Of a DNA stretch of 64,000 nt, positions 1 through 9,679 are shown in pieces; position 1 is the first letter of the stretch; each line of letters opens with the position of its first letter. Origin of the DNA: Marivivens niveibacter (GTDB taxonomy: Bacteria; Pseudomonadota; Alphaproteobacteria; Rhodobacterales; Rhodobacteraceae). The position numbers and the translations under genes are program-made. The DNA is taken from the NCBI RefSeq assembly GCF_002150005.2, contig NZ_MSPP01000003.1, forward strand, positions 62,001 through 126,000, in the 5' to 3' direction. A model generated the notes under the pieces. That model was not told the origin of the DNA. It did not search any database and saw nothing but the letters and a program-made list of their open reading frames with translations.

Positions 1-415
1 TTTAGCGACTGAAAACGCGGCCTATGGCATGACCGCTGGCACGCACGGGTCCACCTATGGCGGCAACCCGTTGGCCTGTGCTGTTGGGAATGCCGTGATG
101 AAACACGTCGCCGACGATACGTTTCTGGCCGAAGTAAACCGCAAAGGCGCGCTGTTGCGTCAGAAACTAGAAGGGCTGGTGGCCTCTCATCCTGACGTGT
201 TTGAACACGTTCGTGGGGCGGGCTTGATGCTGGGTATCAAATGCAAATGCCCGAACACTGATGTTGTGGCCGCTGGCTATGACCAAGGCGTTCTGACGGT
301 TCCCGCAGGGGACAACGTGCTGCGTTTGCTGCCCGCACTGAACATCAGCGATGACGACATCGATCAGGCGATCACCCGTCTGGATGCCGCAGCAGCCCAA
401 ATTGAAAAGGGCTAA
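1..415 (+). CDS. argD: Acetylornithine aminotransferase, C-terminal part (cut by window start)
   Basis: PLP-dependent class III aminotransferase that makes N-acetylornithine from N-acetylglutamate semialdehyde and glutamate in arginine synthesis. The frame is open from base 2, so the ATG at 29 is internal and the real start lies outside the window. About 137 C-terminal residues are present. They contain '[13 protein letters not shown]', the conserved stretch after the PLP lysine, and 'GAGLMLGIK' of the small domain. It ends 22 bases before argF on the same strand, the usual argD-argF operon of alphaproteobacteria, which supports an arginine role over other class III aminotransferases. Confidence 0.9.
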   Translation, partial: LATENAAYGMTAGTHGSTYGGNPLACAVGNAVMKHVADDTFLAEVNRKGALLRQKLEGLVASHPDVFEHVRGAGLMLGIKCKCPNTDVVAAGYDQGVLTVPAGDNVLRLLPALNISDDDIDQAITRLDAAAAQIEKG

Positions 416-437
416 GGCCCAAGCGAAAGATTACACG

Positions 438-1364
438 ATGACCCATTTTCTGGATATCAACACTACCTCGCCCGAGGATTTGCGGGCCATTATCGACAGC
501 GCCAAAGCGATGAAATCCGCGCGTCAGGGCCAGCCCAAGGGCGCCTTGGACGCAGACAAACCGCTGGACGGCCGCATGGTCGCGCTGATCTTTGAAAAAC
601 CATCGACCCGAACCCGCGTGTCGTTTGACGTGGGCGTTCGCCAGATGGGCGGTCAGACGATGGTTCTGTCGGGCACCGATATGCAGCTGGGCCACGGCGA
701 AACCATCGCCGATACCGCGCGTGTTCTGTCGCGTTACGTCGATATGATCATGATCCGCACGTTCGAAGAACAGACCCTGCTAGAAATGGCGGAATATGCG
801 TCCGTTCCAGTGATCAATGGCCTGACCAACCGCACGCACCCGTGCCAGATCATGGCCGACATCCAAACGTTCGAAGAACATCGCGGTTCGATCGCCGGTA
901 AAAAAGTGGTCTGGTCGGGCGACGGCAACAACGTTTGCGCGTCGTTCATCCATGCTGCGGGTCAATTCGGTTTCGACCTGACCTTTACCGGCCCTGAAAA
1001 ACTGGACCCAGAAACCGTGTTCATCGAAGAGGCTCGCGCTAAAGGCGTGACCATCGACATCGAACGCGACCCGATCAAAGCTGTCGAAGGCGCAGATCTC
1101 GTCGTGACCGATACGTGGGTGTCGATGCATGATCCGGCATCAGCCCGTGAACGCCGTCATAACCTGCTGCACAAATATCAGGTAAACGAACGCCTGATGG
1201 CTGCGGCAAAACCTGACGCGTTGTTCATGCATTGTCTGCCTGCCCATCGCGAAGACGAGGCAACAAGCGCCGTGATGGATGGCCCGAATTCGGTGATCTT
1301 TGACGAGGCGGAAAACCGTCTGCACGCGCAAAAAGCCATCATGCGTCACTGTCTGGGCGCATAA
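438..1364 (+). CDS. argF: Ornithine carbamoyltransferase
   Basis: Makes citrulline from ornithine and carbamoyl phosphate in the cytoplasm. The product is 308 residues, the normal length. Family signatures are present: 'STRTR' at residues 56-60 (carbamoyl phosphate binding), 'HPCQ' at 134-137 and 'HCLPAHR' at 265-271 (catalytic cysteine), with a C-terminal '[10 protein letters not shown]'. The ATG at 438 gives the family N-terminus; an ATG at 351 in the same frame lies inside argD and is rejected. It follows argD closely and is followed by a strong hairpin terminator, so it is the last gene of the arginine operon. Confidence 0.97.
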   Translation: MTHFLDINTTSPEDLRAIIDSAKAMKSARQGQPKGALDADKPLDGRMVALIFEKPSTRTRVSFDVGVRQMGGQTMVLSGTDMQLGHGETIADTARVLSRYVDMIMIRTFEEQTLLEMAEYASVPVINGLTNRTHPCQIMADIQTFEEHRGSIAGKKVVWSGDGNNVCASFIHAAGQFGFDLTFTGPEKLDPETVFIEEARAKGVTIDIERDPIKAVEGADLVVTDTWVSMHDPASARERRHNLLHKYQVNERLMAAAKPDALFMHCLPAHREDEATSAVMDGPNSVIFDEAENRLHAQKAIMRHCLGA

Positions 1365-1368
1365 AAAT

Positions 1369-1393
1369 AAAGGGGCCTCGGGGGCCCCTTTTT
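1369..1393. terminator. Bidirectional rho-independent terminator between argF and the dioxygenase-like gene
   Basis: Inverted repeat AAAGGGGCC (1369-1377) and GGCCCCTTT (1383-1391) around a 5-base loop, followed by a T run to 1393. The A run on the left makes it able to serve the convergent gene that ends at 1397. Confidence 0.8.
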
Positions 1394-1396
1394 CAA

Positions 1397-2194
1397 TTAC
1401 AGCGCTAGGCCGATGGTGACGGTGCCGGTGTATCCGGTTTCAGGATCACCAGTGACGACCATGGTGCGCTGTTCCATTTGCGCGTCTGAACTGTCACCAA
1501 ATACCATATCGCGGGTCAGGGACTGGCGACCCAGATTGCGGATGCCGTTGGAATACAGATCGCTTTTCGCGTTGTAGACGGTTTCGCAGTCGTCTTCGTT
1601 GAATGCGATCTGCGAAATCAGCAGGCTATCGCGGCCCGTTGCGATGTCATCTGGGGATGCGAAGACCTCAAAATGCATGTGCGGCCAGCGGCCATCATAG
1701 CAGCCAGGGAAAATGCTGGTGAATTTCACGATGCCGTTTTCATCCGAAATACCCACGCCGCGCAGATAGTTGCGATCGGTCGTGTCATACAGCGAATACA
1801 GGCCCGTTACATCGCAGTGCCATAGATACAATGCATAACCCGAAACAGGGGCGCAGTTATCGTTCACATTGACCAGTTGCAGCTGCATATCCAGCTGCAC
1901 ACCTTCGGCGATGGTGCCTTCGTAGTCGCCAAACGACGTGCGTAAGTCTTCGCGGATTACGCCTTCTTGGGTCAGGACATTGACGGTTTGACCCGCTTTG
2001 GCGTTGGTGCCATCCGCAGGGTAAGGGCCCGCTGTTTCTTGTTGATCGACAACGCACATCAGGTCAGCCGCTGCCGCAGGGCCAGCCAGCGCAATACCAG
2101 TGCCTAAACCTACTAACATCAATGCTTTACGGCGACCAATCAGGCGCGGCAGATCGTGTTGTAATCCGTGGTCATGGTCATGAATATCTGACAT
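1397..2194 (-). CDS. Exported intradiol ring-cleavage dioxygenase-like protein
   Basis: 265-residue protein of the protocatechuate 3,4-dioxygenase/intradiol dioxygenase fold. The N-terminus has a His/Asp-rich stretch, then an 'RRKALMLVGLG' segment and an AAA-rich end, which looks like a Tat signal peptide with signal-type cleavage near residue 43. The expected iron ligands can be assigned as Tyr133 (in 'WHCDVTGLYSLYD'), Tyr166, His172 and His174 (in 'CYDGRWPHMHF'). Start chosen because AAAGGAA lies 6-7 bases upstream. No aromatic-degradation genes are nearby, so the substrate is unknown; exported members of this family are described in bacteria but their roles are mostly unclear. Confidence 0.8.
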   Translation of the reverse strand: MSDIHDHDHGLQHDLPRLIGRRKALMLVGLGTGIALAGPAAAADLMCVVDQQETAGPYPADGTNAKAGQTVNVLTQEGVIREDLRTSFGDYEGTIAEGVQLDMQLQLVNVNDNCAPVSGYALYLWHCDVTGLYSLYDTTDRNYLRGVGISDENGIVKFTSIFPGCYDGRWPHMHFEVFASPDDIATGRDSLLISQIAFNEDDCETVYNAKSDLYSNGIRNLGRQSLTRDMVFGDSSDAQMEQRTMVVTGDPETGYTGTVTIGLAL

Positions 2195-2273
2195 TTTGAA
2201 ATTCCTTTTGTTCGCGTTTCATAGGTTCAACGCATAAGGAATTGTTTTCCGTCATAAGTTTTCCGAATACCTG

Positions 2274-3746
2274 CTACCCGATAGCTTGAAGAACGAGAAA
2301 TGCTGCGGCGGAAAATAAGGCGGTGACAGGCAAGGTGACCATCCACGCTGCGATGATGGTCATGAAATGGCTGCGCCGCACCAAACGGCGATGGCGGCGT
2401 TCTTCGACTGCGGTTCGGGGCTGTAGCGTGGAACGTTTTTGTTTTTGCGCTTGATCCCATTCGCGAAAGAAACCAACGCCAAAGACAGCGCCGACCGCGA
2501 TATGCGTTGATGACACAGGCAAGCCAAACCCGCTGGCAATAATCACCGTGACAGCAGCGGATAATGCAACGCAAAATCCGCGAATTGGGTTCAGTTTGGT
2601 AATCTGGCTGCCGACCATGCGGATCAATTTGGGGCCAAACGTCATCAGGCCAAACGAAATGCCCAAGGCGCCAATCAACATAACCCACAGCGGGATTTCT
2701 GCATTCAGGGAAATATCGCCATAGGTGTAGCTATGAACAATCGCGGCCAGTGGACCCACGGCATTTGCAACATCGTTCGCGCCGTGGGCAAAGGACAACA
2801 AAGCCGCGGCGATAACCAATGGCATTCGAAACAACCGTTTGATTGATTTCGTACGATTTTCCAAACGAACTGATTTTATACGGATGATCGGTTTCGCAAC
2901 GGCAAAAGCCAGTGCAGCCAAGACGCCTGAGATCAACGCGACGCGAATTGTAGGCGGCGCGTCGACAACTTTGCTAAGGCCTTTGGTCATCAAGTAGGCA
3001 GAAAAGGCCCCCGCCATGATGGCGAAATAGACGGGCAACCAACGGCGGGCGGCTGCGATTTTGTCGTCTTGGTCTAGGATCGTGCGTCTTATTAGGCCTA
3101 AAAATATCGCTGCGACCAAACCGCCAGCAATTGGTGACGTGACCCACGAGGCCATGATAATCAACACGGCGGACCAGTTCACGACGGCAAACCCTGCGCC
3201 TGCTATGCCTGCGCCCAAAACGCCGCCAACAACCGCATGGGTGGTCGATACCGGTGCGCCGATCCATGTTGCGATATTTACCCAAAGGGCCGACGCGATC
3301 AGGGCCGACAGCATCGCCCACATAAACACCTCTGTCGTCGGAGCGGCGGTGGGTTCTAATAGATCGCGCGAAATTGTCGTGACGACATCACCGCCTGCGA
3401 TCAACGCGCCCGCAGCTTCGCAGATCGCGGCGATTGCGATGGCAACCCCGATGGGCAAAGCGCCAGCCCCCACCGCTGGACCCATATTGTTTGAAACGTC
3501 GTTGGCTCCGATATTCAGCGCAAGGTAGGCGCTAAAAACGGCTGCTGCGATTACCACAGCGGCTTTTGTTTCAAAGCCAAAGAAAACAGCGGCTTCGATG
3601 CCTGCGGCGACAATGAAAACTAGCGCGATGCCCATAGCCACCAACCGTCGTCCCGATATGAACGACGCGGTTTCCAGAACGGAAATCCGTTTGAGGTCTT
3701 TGTCCAGCGACTGCCAGTCATCTTGTGGTTTGTGGTTCATACTCAT
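2274..3746 (-). CDS. PiT-family inorganic phosphate permease
   Basis: Low-affinity phosphate symporter of the inner membrane, 490 residues. The two duplicated family signatures are visible: 'NIGANDVSNNMGPAVG' in the first half and 'AHGANDVANAVGPLAA' in the second, each starting a bundle of hydrophobic helices, with a cytoplasmic charged loop between them. An extra hydrophilic N-terminus of about 30 residues precedes the first helix. Two start codons six bases apart (3746 and 3740) are possible; neither has a strong ribosome site. No pst or pho regulator gene is adjacent. Confidence 0.92.
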   Translation of the reverse strand: MSMNHKPQDDWQSLDKDLKRISVLETASFISGRRLVAMGIALVFIVAAGIEAAVFFGFETKAAVVIAAAVFSAYLALNIGANDVSNNMGPAVGAGALPIGVAIAIAAICEAAGALIAGGDVVTTISRDLLEPTAAPTTEVFMWAMLSALIASALWVNIATWIGAPVSTTHAVVGGVLGAGIAGAGFAVVNWSAVLIIMASWVTSPIAGGLVAAIFLGLIRRTILDQDDKIAAARRWLPVYFAIMAGAFSAYLMTKGLSKVVDAPPTIRVALISGVLAALAFAVAKPIIRIKSVRLENRTKSIKRLFRMPLVIAAALLSFAHGANDVANAVGPLAAIVHSYTYGDISLNAEIPLWVMLIGALGISFGLMTFGPKLIRMVGSQITKLNPIRGFCVALSAAVTVIIASGFGLPVSSTHIAVGAVFGVGFFREWDQAQKQKRSTLQPRTAVEERRHRRLVRRSHFMTIIAAWMVTLPVTALFSAAAFLVLQAIG

Positions 3747-3791
3747 CGCGTAAGCCTGACAGGTCGTCGATTCAAGCCTGTCGTCTCGGTT

Positions 3792-4259
3792 TTAGCGGTT
3801 AGCAATCCACTGACGTAGAAAATCCGACAAATCCATATCATCGACTTCCTCTGGTGCGGCGTCCAGATCGACCAAACGGCGTTCACGTTCGGATATTTCG
3901 GGATAATCATCGGCCAATTCGTCGACGGGGATAACATAGACAAATGTTTCGCAGTCGAACCGCAGACCACTATCGCGTTCTTTGACCGTATCAAAACGGC
4001 CCGCAAAGCTGAAATTTTCTGGTTTGGAAATAACACCTGCCTCTTCCCACGCTTCCAGCGCGGCAGTCTCGGCACCTGATTTTCCGTTTTCTGGCCAGCC
4101 TTTAGGTATGATCCATCGTCCGTTCGATGAAGTGATCAAAACGATTTGTGTCTTGTCGCCGTTAGCGCATATACACAGCGCCGCAAACTGCACTATTTTG
4201 GGGCGTTTCAGAATGGGCGTGACCACAGCGGCCAACATTCTAAATAACGACCTGAACAT
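3792..4259 (-). CDS. Nudix hydrolase (diphosphoinositol polyphosphate phosphohydrolase-like)
   Basis: 155-residue Nudix protein. The Nudix box runs from 'GWPENGK' to 'EAWEEAGV'. The metal-binding glutamates at box positions 16, 19 and 20 are kept, while position 7 is Lys instead of Glu and position 15 is Leu instead of Arg. 'IPKGWP' before the box is typical of small alphaproteobacterial relatives of DIPP. I chose the ATG at 4259 because the upstream extension in the same frame overlaps gnd on the other strand and has no family similarity. It is divergent from gnd; substrate unknown. Confidence 0.82.
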   Translation of the reverse strand: MFRSLFRMLAAVVTPILKRPKIVQFAALCICANGDKTQIVLITSSNGRWIIPKGWPENGKSGAETAALEAWEEAGVISKPENFSFAGRFDTVKERDSGLRFDCETFVYVIPVDELADDYPEISERERRLVDLDAAPEEVDDMDLSDFLRQWIANR

Positions 4260-4346
4260 AAGATTATCGGCTTTCGGGTTAGGGATGGATGTACCTACCA
4301 ATACTGTCAGCCTGACGCAAATTTTGACGCTTGGAAAGGCAGACAA

Positions 4347-5759
4347 ATGGACACTTTGGCAAATCTTGGCCTGTACGGTCTGGGCACGATGGGTAGCGCG
4401 CTGGCGCTGAATATTTTGGACAATGGTTTTGCGCTGCACGTTGCGAACCGTTCCAAGGACGCAACAGATGCTTTCGCGACCGAAGCGACCGAAGCGTCGC
4501 TAGCAGACAAACTGACTACGCATGGTTCTTTGGCTGATATGGCGCGCAACATGCCTGCGCCGCGTGCGATCATCCTGATGATCCCAGCGGGCAAGCCTGT
4601 TGAAACCGCAATCGAAGACCTGTGTGATCTGCTGGAACCCGGCGATACCATCATCGATGCAGGCAATACCGATTTCCACGACACCCGACGCCGCACTGCC
4701 TATGTCGAAGGCCGTGGCCTAACCTTTATCGGCATGGGCGTTTCCGGTGGAGAAGAGGGCGCACGCAACGGCCCATCGATCATGGTCGGCGGTACACCTG
4801 ACGCATGGTCGGGCATCCGTCCTGTGATCGAAGCAATTGCAGCCAAATTCGAAGACGCACCTTGCGCCGATCATCTGGGTCCAGACGGCGCAGGCCACTT
4901 TGTGAAAACCGTGCACAACGGCATCGAATACGCTGACATGCAGATGATCACCGAGCTCTACGGCATGATGCGCTACGGCCAAGGCATGGAGCCAGCAGCC
5001 ATCGGTGCGCGTTTTGAATCGTGGGATACAGGTGCGCTGAAATCCTATTTGGTGGAAATCACTGGCAAGGTTCTGCAAGCGACTGACAGTAAAACCGGCA
5101 AACCCGCCGTTGATGTGATCTTGGACAAGGCTGGTCAAAAAGGCACTGGCCGCTGGACCCTGATCGAGGCGCTGCGTTTGGGCCAATCCGCATCTTCGAT
5201 CGAAGCTGCTGTTGCGGCCCGTTCGTGGAGCTCGGAAAAAGAGACACGCGTTGCCGGCGAAGAAATTTTGGCTGGAACGCGCAACGCTGTCGAATTGGGC
5301 GAAGCCGATTATGCAGATGCACTGCTGGCTGCGCGCATCATTGCATACGCCCAAGGTTTCCGTCTGCTGTCGGCGGCATCCGATGAATACGAATGGTCGT
5401 TGGATTTCGCACGTATCGCTGAAATCTGGCGTGCGGGCTGTATCATCCGTTCGTCGTTGTTGGATGATATTTCGGCAGCATTCCGTGGTGATATGCCTCA
5501 CGGCCAATTGGTGTTCGCGCCAGCTTTTGCAGACCGTCTGTCGAAAACCGTTCCTGCACTGCGCCGCGTTGTCGCTGCTGCTGCGCTGGGCGGCCATCCG
5601 ATCCCTGCGTTGGCATCGGCGCTGTCGTTCATCGATACCTTTGCGATGGCACGTGGTTTGACAGATTTGATCCAAGGTCAGCGAGATTTCTTTGGCATGC
5701 ACGGGTTTGAACGACTGGATGACGGATCCACAGGCCAACACGGCCCTTGGTGGGAATAA
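4347..5759 (+). CDS. gnd: 6-phosphogluconate dehydrogenase, decarboxylating
   Basis: Third enzyme of the oxidative pentose phosphate pathway: converts 6-phosphogluconate and NADP+ to ribulose 5-phosphate, CO2 and NADPH. The product is 470 residues, the length of the dimeric long-form family. Seen: Rossmann motif 'GLGTMGS' near residues 9-15, 'MGVSGGEEGARNGPS' and 'KTVHNGIEYADMQ' of the active site, and the C-terminal 'HGPWW'. Stands alone, followed by a hairpin before the convergent hrpB. Ribulose 5-phosphate feeds PRPP, the likely donor for the UbiA gene at 23479, but that link is only metabolic. Confidence 0.96.
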   Translation: MDTLANLGLYGLGTMGSALALNILDNGFALHVANRSKDATDAFATEATEASLADKLTTHGSLADMARNMPAPRAIILMIPAGKPVETAIEDLCDLLEPGDTIIDAGNTDFHDTRRRTAYVEGRGLTFIGMGVSGGEEGARNGPSIMVGGTPDAWSGIRPVIEAIAAKFEDAPCADHLGPDGAGHFVKTVHNGIEYADMQMITELYGMMRYGQGMEPAAIGARFESWDTGALKSYLVEITGKVLQATDSKTGKPAVDVILDKAGQKGTGRWTLIEALRLGQSASSIEAAVAARSWSSEKETRVAGEEILAGTRNAVELGEADYADALLAARIIAYAQGFRLLSAASDEYEWSLDFARIAEIWRAGCIIRSSLLDDISAAFRGDMPHGQLVFAPAFADRLSKTVPALRRVVAAAALGGHPIPALASALSFIDTFAMARGLTDLIQGQRDFFGMHGFERLDDGSTGQHGPWWE

Positions 5760-5765
5760 AGATGA

Positions 5766-5787
5766 GGCGCGGGATGATCCCCGCGCC
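5766..5787. terminator. Hairpin between convergent gnd and hrpB
   Basis: GGCGCGGG (5766-5773) pairs with CCCGCGCC (5780-5787) around a 6-base loop. The following T tract on the plus strand is interrupted (TTGTTCATTT), so termination strength is uncertain. Confidence 0.6.
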
Positions 5788-5791
5788 TTGT

Positions 5792-8197
5792 TCATTTCTG
5801 TCTGGGTTTTGCCCGTAGCGTCGGATCGGCGGTTGTCGGGTCGTCGGGCCACGGGTGTTTAGGATACTGTGCGCGCATGTCTTTGCGCACGTCGGGATAT
5901 GAATTGACCCAAAATCCTGGAATATCCGCTGTCACCTGAACCGGTTTTTGCCCGGGCGATAGCAGCGTAAACCGAATGGGGGTGTTGCCGATCATCGGGT
6001 GCTGCGTGACGCCAAACATTTCCTGAACGCGGACGGTGATTTGCGGCAAATCGCCATCGTAATCAATTGGCAGTTTTCGCCCCAGCGGCGTTTCAAAATG
6101 CGCGGGCGCGGATCGATCCAATAGTTGTAGCTGTTCCCAATCCAACATGCCGCGCAGCGCGTTCAGCGGATCGAATTTTTTCCAATCCTCGGCATTTCGA
6201 ACACCGTCCAAGTGGGGCAGCAGCCATTGATCGATGGTCTGCATTAGGCTTTCGTCATCCATTGCAGGTAGCCTATCGCTGCCATCGCGGACCAGTTCGA
6301 CCCGCGCGCGGAACCGCGCTGCAGCCCCCGATAGTCGTAAGCCCAGATCACGCACGCCATCCAGCATCGCGACCGCAATATCGTGGGGGTCGGCATCGCC
6401 ATTGTTGCGGTCGTCCAGTACCAATGCGCCAAACCGTTCTTGTTTGCGCGTCAGAACGCGGCGGTCGCGTTTGGACCATTCACACACGTCCATCCATTCG
6501 ATTTGGTCGGCAAACAGTCCGCGCAATTCGCTGTCGGAAATGGCGATCGCCTGACGCACTTTGGCTTCGCGCGGGTTGCCGTCTAGATCGGTGGCGATGA
6601 TCAGCCGTTGACCGGCCAAGGCGTCACCATCAGGCATGATCGCGCCTTTGCCGCCCGACAGAATGAAACGAGGCGCGTCGCCTTTGCGGCGCAGGCCAAT
6701 ACGGTCGGGGTAGGCTAATGCGGCCATTTCTGCCCAAGACAACGTGGGTTTATCCGACGCATTTTTCGCCAGTCGTTTCGCTTCGGCTCTGATCCGGTCC
6801 AGCGCGCCGCGATTGGCGCGGGGGTCGCCATTCTGAATGGCCCGCATGCGCAATGTCAGATCGGTCGATACGCCCATCAATGGATCGCGGTCCGCCAACA
6901 GCGCCGCCAAAGGCGCGGCCTGTTTGCCCGCGACCACCATCATATGCGCCAGTCGGGGGTGGACGGGCATTTTTGCAATGTCTGACCCGTGCGGCGTGAT
7001 TAATCCCGCGTGGTCCAAGGCCCCTAATTGGGTCAGCAGAGCGCGAGCTTCGGCCAAGGTGCCTTCGGGTGGGGGCGTCAAAAACGGCAGGTCGGATGAT
7101 CCCCAAACCGCCAGTTCTAACGCGAGGCCAGCCAGATCGGCGGCTTCGATTTCGGCGGGGGGGAAGGCGGCCATCGATCCTTCTTCGCCTTTTGTCCACA
7201 TACGAAAACAGGTGCCTTCGGCCACGCGGCCGGCGCGGCCCGTGCGCTGGGTGGCTTCGGCTTTGGTGACGCGTTCGGTGACCAGTCGGGACATGCCTGA
7301 AGATGGATCATACCGCGACCTGCGTGCGCGTCCGCAATCCACGACGACGCGGATATCTTCGATCGTCAGCGATGTTTCAGCGATAGATGTCGACAGCACG
7401 ACCTTGCGGCCCGTTTTCACTGGGGCAATCGCGGCGCGTTGTTTGTCGAACGGCATGGCACCGAACAGCGGGCGTATGTCGATATCACCAGGCAAGCGAC
7501 CCGTTAGAGCGGCCTCAATCCGTCTGATTTCGCCTTCGCCCGGTAGGAACACCAGAACGCCGCCCGTGGTTGATTTGACCGCCTGCGCGACCAAATCTGC
7601 CGCTGCGGTTTCAAACCGAACGGATTTATCGACGGGGCAGTCAAGGTGCTGAATATCCACGGGATAGGCGCGGCCCTGCGACGTGATGATCGGCGCATCG
7701 TCCAACATCGCGGCAACGGGCGCGGCATCCAGCGTTGCTGACATGACGACCAGATGCAGATCATCGCGCAGCGCCTGAATAATTTCCCACGTCAGTGCAA
7801 GCCCAAGGTCCGCATTCAGCGACCGTTCGTGGAATTCGTCAAAGATAACAGTCCCGATGCCCGTCAATTCGGGGTCGGATTGCAGCATGCGGGTCAGGAT
7901 GCCTTCGGTCACGACTTCGATTTTCGATCCCGATTTGCTGTCGCCGCGCATGAGGTAACCCACGCTTTGCCCTGTCTTTTCGCCCAGTTGTTCGGCCAAA
8001 CGTTCGGCGGCGGCGCGGGCCGCGATGCGGCGGGGTTCCAGCATGATGATTTTGCCCGCGTTCGTGCCTGCCTGCATCAGGGCAAGCGGCACACGCGTTG
8101 TTTTACCCGCGCCGGGCGGCGCCTGTAGCACCGCGCGTCCGTGGGATTTCAGCGCCGCGATCAGATCGGGCAGGGCAGCATCAATGGGCAAAGTCAT
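5792..8197 (-). CDS. hrpB: ATP-dependent helicase HrpB
   Basis: DEAH-box superfamily 2 helicase of 801 residues, near the family length. Seen: Walker A 'APPGAGKTT' at about residues 26-34, DEFH box in 'IFDEFHERS' near 115, 'MSATLDA' motif III, and the motif VI region 'QRTGRAGR', then the HrpB-specific C-terminal half ending in 'RAKPRQK'. Its cellular role is poorly known in bacteria and it is not essential in E. coli. It ends 4-5 bases after a shared hairpin and is transcribed towards gnd; the AAA+ gene upstream is on the same strand but 43 bases away. Confidence 0.95.
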   Translation of the reverse strand: MTLPIDAALPDLIAALKSHGRAVLQAPPGAGKTTRVPLALMQAGTNAGKIIMLEPRRIAARAAAERLAEQLGEKTGQSVGYLMRGDSKSGSKIEVVTEGILTRMLQSDPELTGIGTVIFDEFHERSLNADLGLALTWEIIQALRDDLHLVVMSATLDAAPVAAMLDDAPIITSQGRAYPVDIQHLDCPVDKSVRFETAAADLVAQAVKSTTGGVLVFLPGEGEIRRIEAALTGRLPGDIDIRPLFGAMPFDKQRAAIAPVKTGRKVVLSTSIAETSLTIEDIRVVVDCGRARRSRYDPSSGMSRLVTERVTKAEATQRTGRAGRVAEGTCFRMWTKGEEGSMAAFPPAEIEAADLAGLALELAVWGSSDLPFLTPPPEGTLAEARALLTQLGALDHAGLITPHGSDIAKMPVHPRLAHMMVVAGKQAAPLAALLADRDPLMGVSTDLTLRMRAIQNGDPRANRGALDRIRAEAKRLAKNASDKPTLSWAEMAALAYPDRIGLRRKGDAPRFILSGGKGAIMPDGDALAGQRLIIATDLDGNPREAKVRQAIAISDSELRGLFADQIEWMDVCEWSKRDRRVLTRKQERFGALVLDDRNNGDADPHDIAVAMLDGVRDLGLRLSGAAARFRARVELVRDGSDRLPAMDDESLMQTIDQWLLPHLDGVRNAEDWKKFDPLNALRGMLDWEQLQLLDRSAPAHFETPLGRKLPIDYDGDLPQITVRVQEMFGVTQHPMIGNTPIRFTLLSPGQKPVQVTADIPGFWVNSYPDVRKDMRAQYPKHPWPDDPTTADPTLRAKPRQK

Positions 8198-8240
8198 GGA
8201 TGCTGTTTAGGGGGCGCCGCAGGTCTGGCGCAAGGGGGCT

Positions 8241-9551
8241 TTATTTCACGATGTGTTCGTCCTTGACGAACAGGTTCGCCCACGCGCGATCAATTAGGTC
8301 GGGGGTCATCTGATAGGGGATACCTTCGAAATCGCAGATCGAGATAATCTGATCTAACAAGAACCCCGGCTGATAGTTCGCAAAGACGTTGTTGATCGTC
8401 GGGTATTTGTTTTTCAACAAATGCACCAAGGCAGGTTCATTCAGCGGCACGCCTTTTTTCTTTGCGATCATGGCAAAGATTTTCAGGAAATCCTGTTTGC
8501 TAGGTCCATCGATTTTGATTTTGTAGAAAATCCGGCGCAGCGCCGCTTGGTCAAAGATTTCGTTCGGGTGGAAGTTCGTCGAAAAAATCACCAGCGTGTC
8601 GAACGGCACTTCGAATTTTTCGCCCGACTGCAGGGCAAGGATATCGCGGTTTTCCTCTAGCGGAACAATCCAGCGGTTGACCAGTTTCTGTGGCGGGTCC
8701 TCTTGACGGCCAAGGTCGTCGACGATGAACACGCCACCTGTTGATTTCAGCTGCAAAGGCGCCTGATAGGTCCGCGCCACAGGGTTGTAGACAAGGTTCA
8801 GCATGTCCAGCGACAGCTCACCGCCCGTAATCACGGTTGGGCGTTCACAGCGGACGTATCGCGTGTCGAATTTGCCCGACGTGCGGCGCAGCGAATTGGG
8901 GTCGTCCAAATCTTCTTCTGCTGCGGAATGAACGATGGGGTCGTAAACGGTGATCACCTGACCGGCGTATTCAATCGCGCGCGGGATATAGATTTTGTCG
9001 CCCAACGCGTCGCGGATACCGTTTGAAATCGACGATTTACCGTTACCCGGAGGGCCATACATCAGGATCGAACGCCCTGCCGAAATCGCGGGCCCCAGTT
9101 CGCCAATCAGCGGCGGAGGAAGGATCAGATGGCCCATCGCCTCTGTCAGGCGCTGGCGGGTCATTTGCAGGTTTTTAATCGACTGGCGTTTGACTTGTTC
9201 GGCGTAAACGGCCATGGGCACAGGCATCGCGCCGTAATATTCGGATTGGGCCAAGGCCTCTTGCGCGCGGGCGCGACCACTGTCGGTCAGCTGATAGGAC
9301 ATTTCATTCGATGAATTGGCGTGCAGCGTGCCCAGCGTCTCCATCAGGTTCTGACCGCGCGCAATTTCCACCAATTCCTGCGTCACAGGGATGGGCAGCG
9401 CGATCGTGCGCGCGATGTCGGACACCATCGTTTTGTTCGTGCGGAACATCGTTTTGATCAGGATGTCGCGCATCATGACGATGGGTAGCTGCATCGCATC
9501 CAACGAACGCGGGGCGGGTGGCGCCATAACGGAACTGGTTTGCATGTTCAT
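8241..9551 (-). CDS. AAA+ ATPase conserved beside Tad loci
   Basis: 436-residue soluble protein. A roughly 130-residue N-terminal region of unknown fold is followed by an AAA+ core with Walker A 'MYGPPGNGKSS' near residue 170, Walker B 'VFIVDDLGR' near 275 and sensor-type 'LVIFSTNFHP' near 325. No transmembrane segment. Similar proteins are annotated in alphaproteobacteria as 'ATPase with chaperone activity', often near Tad pilus genes; I recognise the type but not a proven function. It lies next to the Tad operon on the same strand, separated only by the plus-strand membrane protein at 9680. It has no homology to the secretion ATPase TadA. Confidence 0.75.
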   Translation of the reverse strand: MNMQTSSVMAPPAPRSLDAMQLPIVMMRDILIKTMFRTNKTMVSDIARTIALPIPVTQELVEIARGQNLMETLGTLHANSSNEMSYQLTDSGRARAQEALAQSEYYGAMPVPMAVYAEQVKRQSIKNLQMTRQRLTEAMGHLILPPPLIGELGPAISAGRSILMYGPPGNGKSSISNGIRDALGDKIYIPRAIEYAGQVITVYDPIVHSAAEEDLDDPNSLRRTSGKFDTRYVRCERPTVITGGELSLDMLNLVYNPVARTYQAPLQLKSTGGVFIVDDLGRQEDPPQKLVNRWIVPLEENRDILALQSGEKFEVPFDTLVIFSTNFHPNEIFDQAALRRIFYKIKIDGPSKQDFLKIFAMIAKKKGVPLNEPALVHLLKNKYPTINNVFANYQPGFLLDQIISICDFEGIPYQMTPDLIDRAWANLFVKDEHIVK

Positions 9552-9679
9552 AAACGTGGCCTGTGTCTAATGCGCCGCGACCTGTCAGAGTTTCCAAAGC
9601 CGCGACGATGAATCGTTGCCCGACCTGATTGGCCAATTAATGTGGCTAAAAAATGGACAAACCATTGAAAGAGGCAGGC

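Noticed and set aside
4719-5852. 377-codon minus-strand frame opposite gnd
   Set aside because: Low-complexity Cys/Arg/His composition and no motif; gnd on the other strand is certain.
6837-7652. 271-codon plus-strand frame opposite hrpB
   Set aside because: Ser/Arg/Pro-rich antisense frame; hrpB motifs are complete on the other strand.
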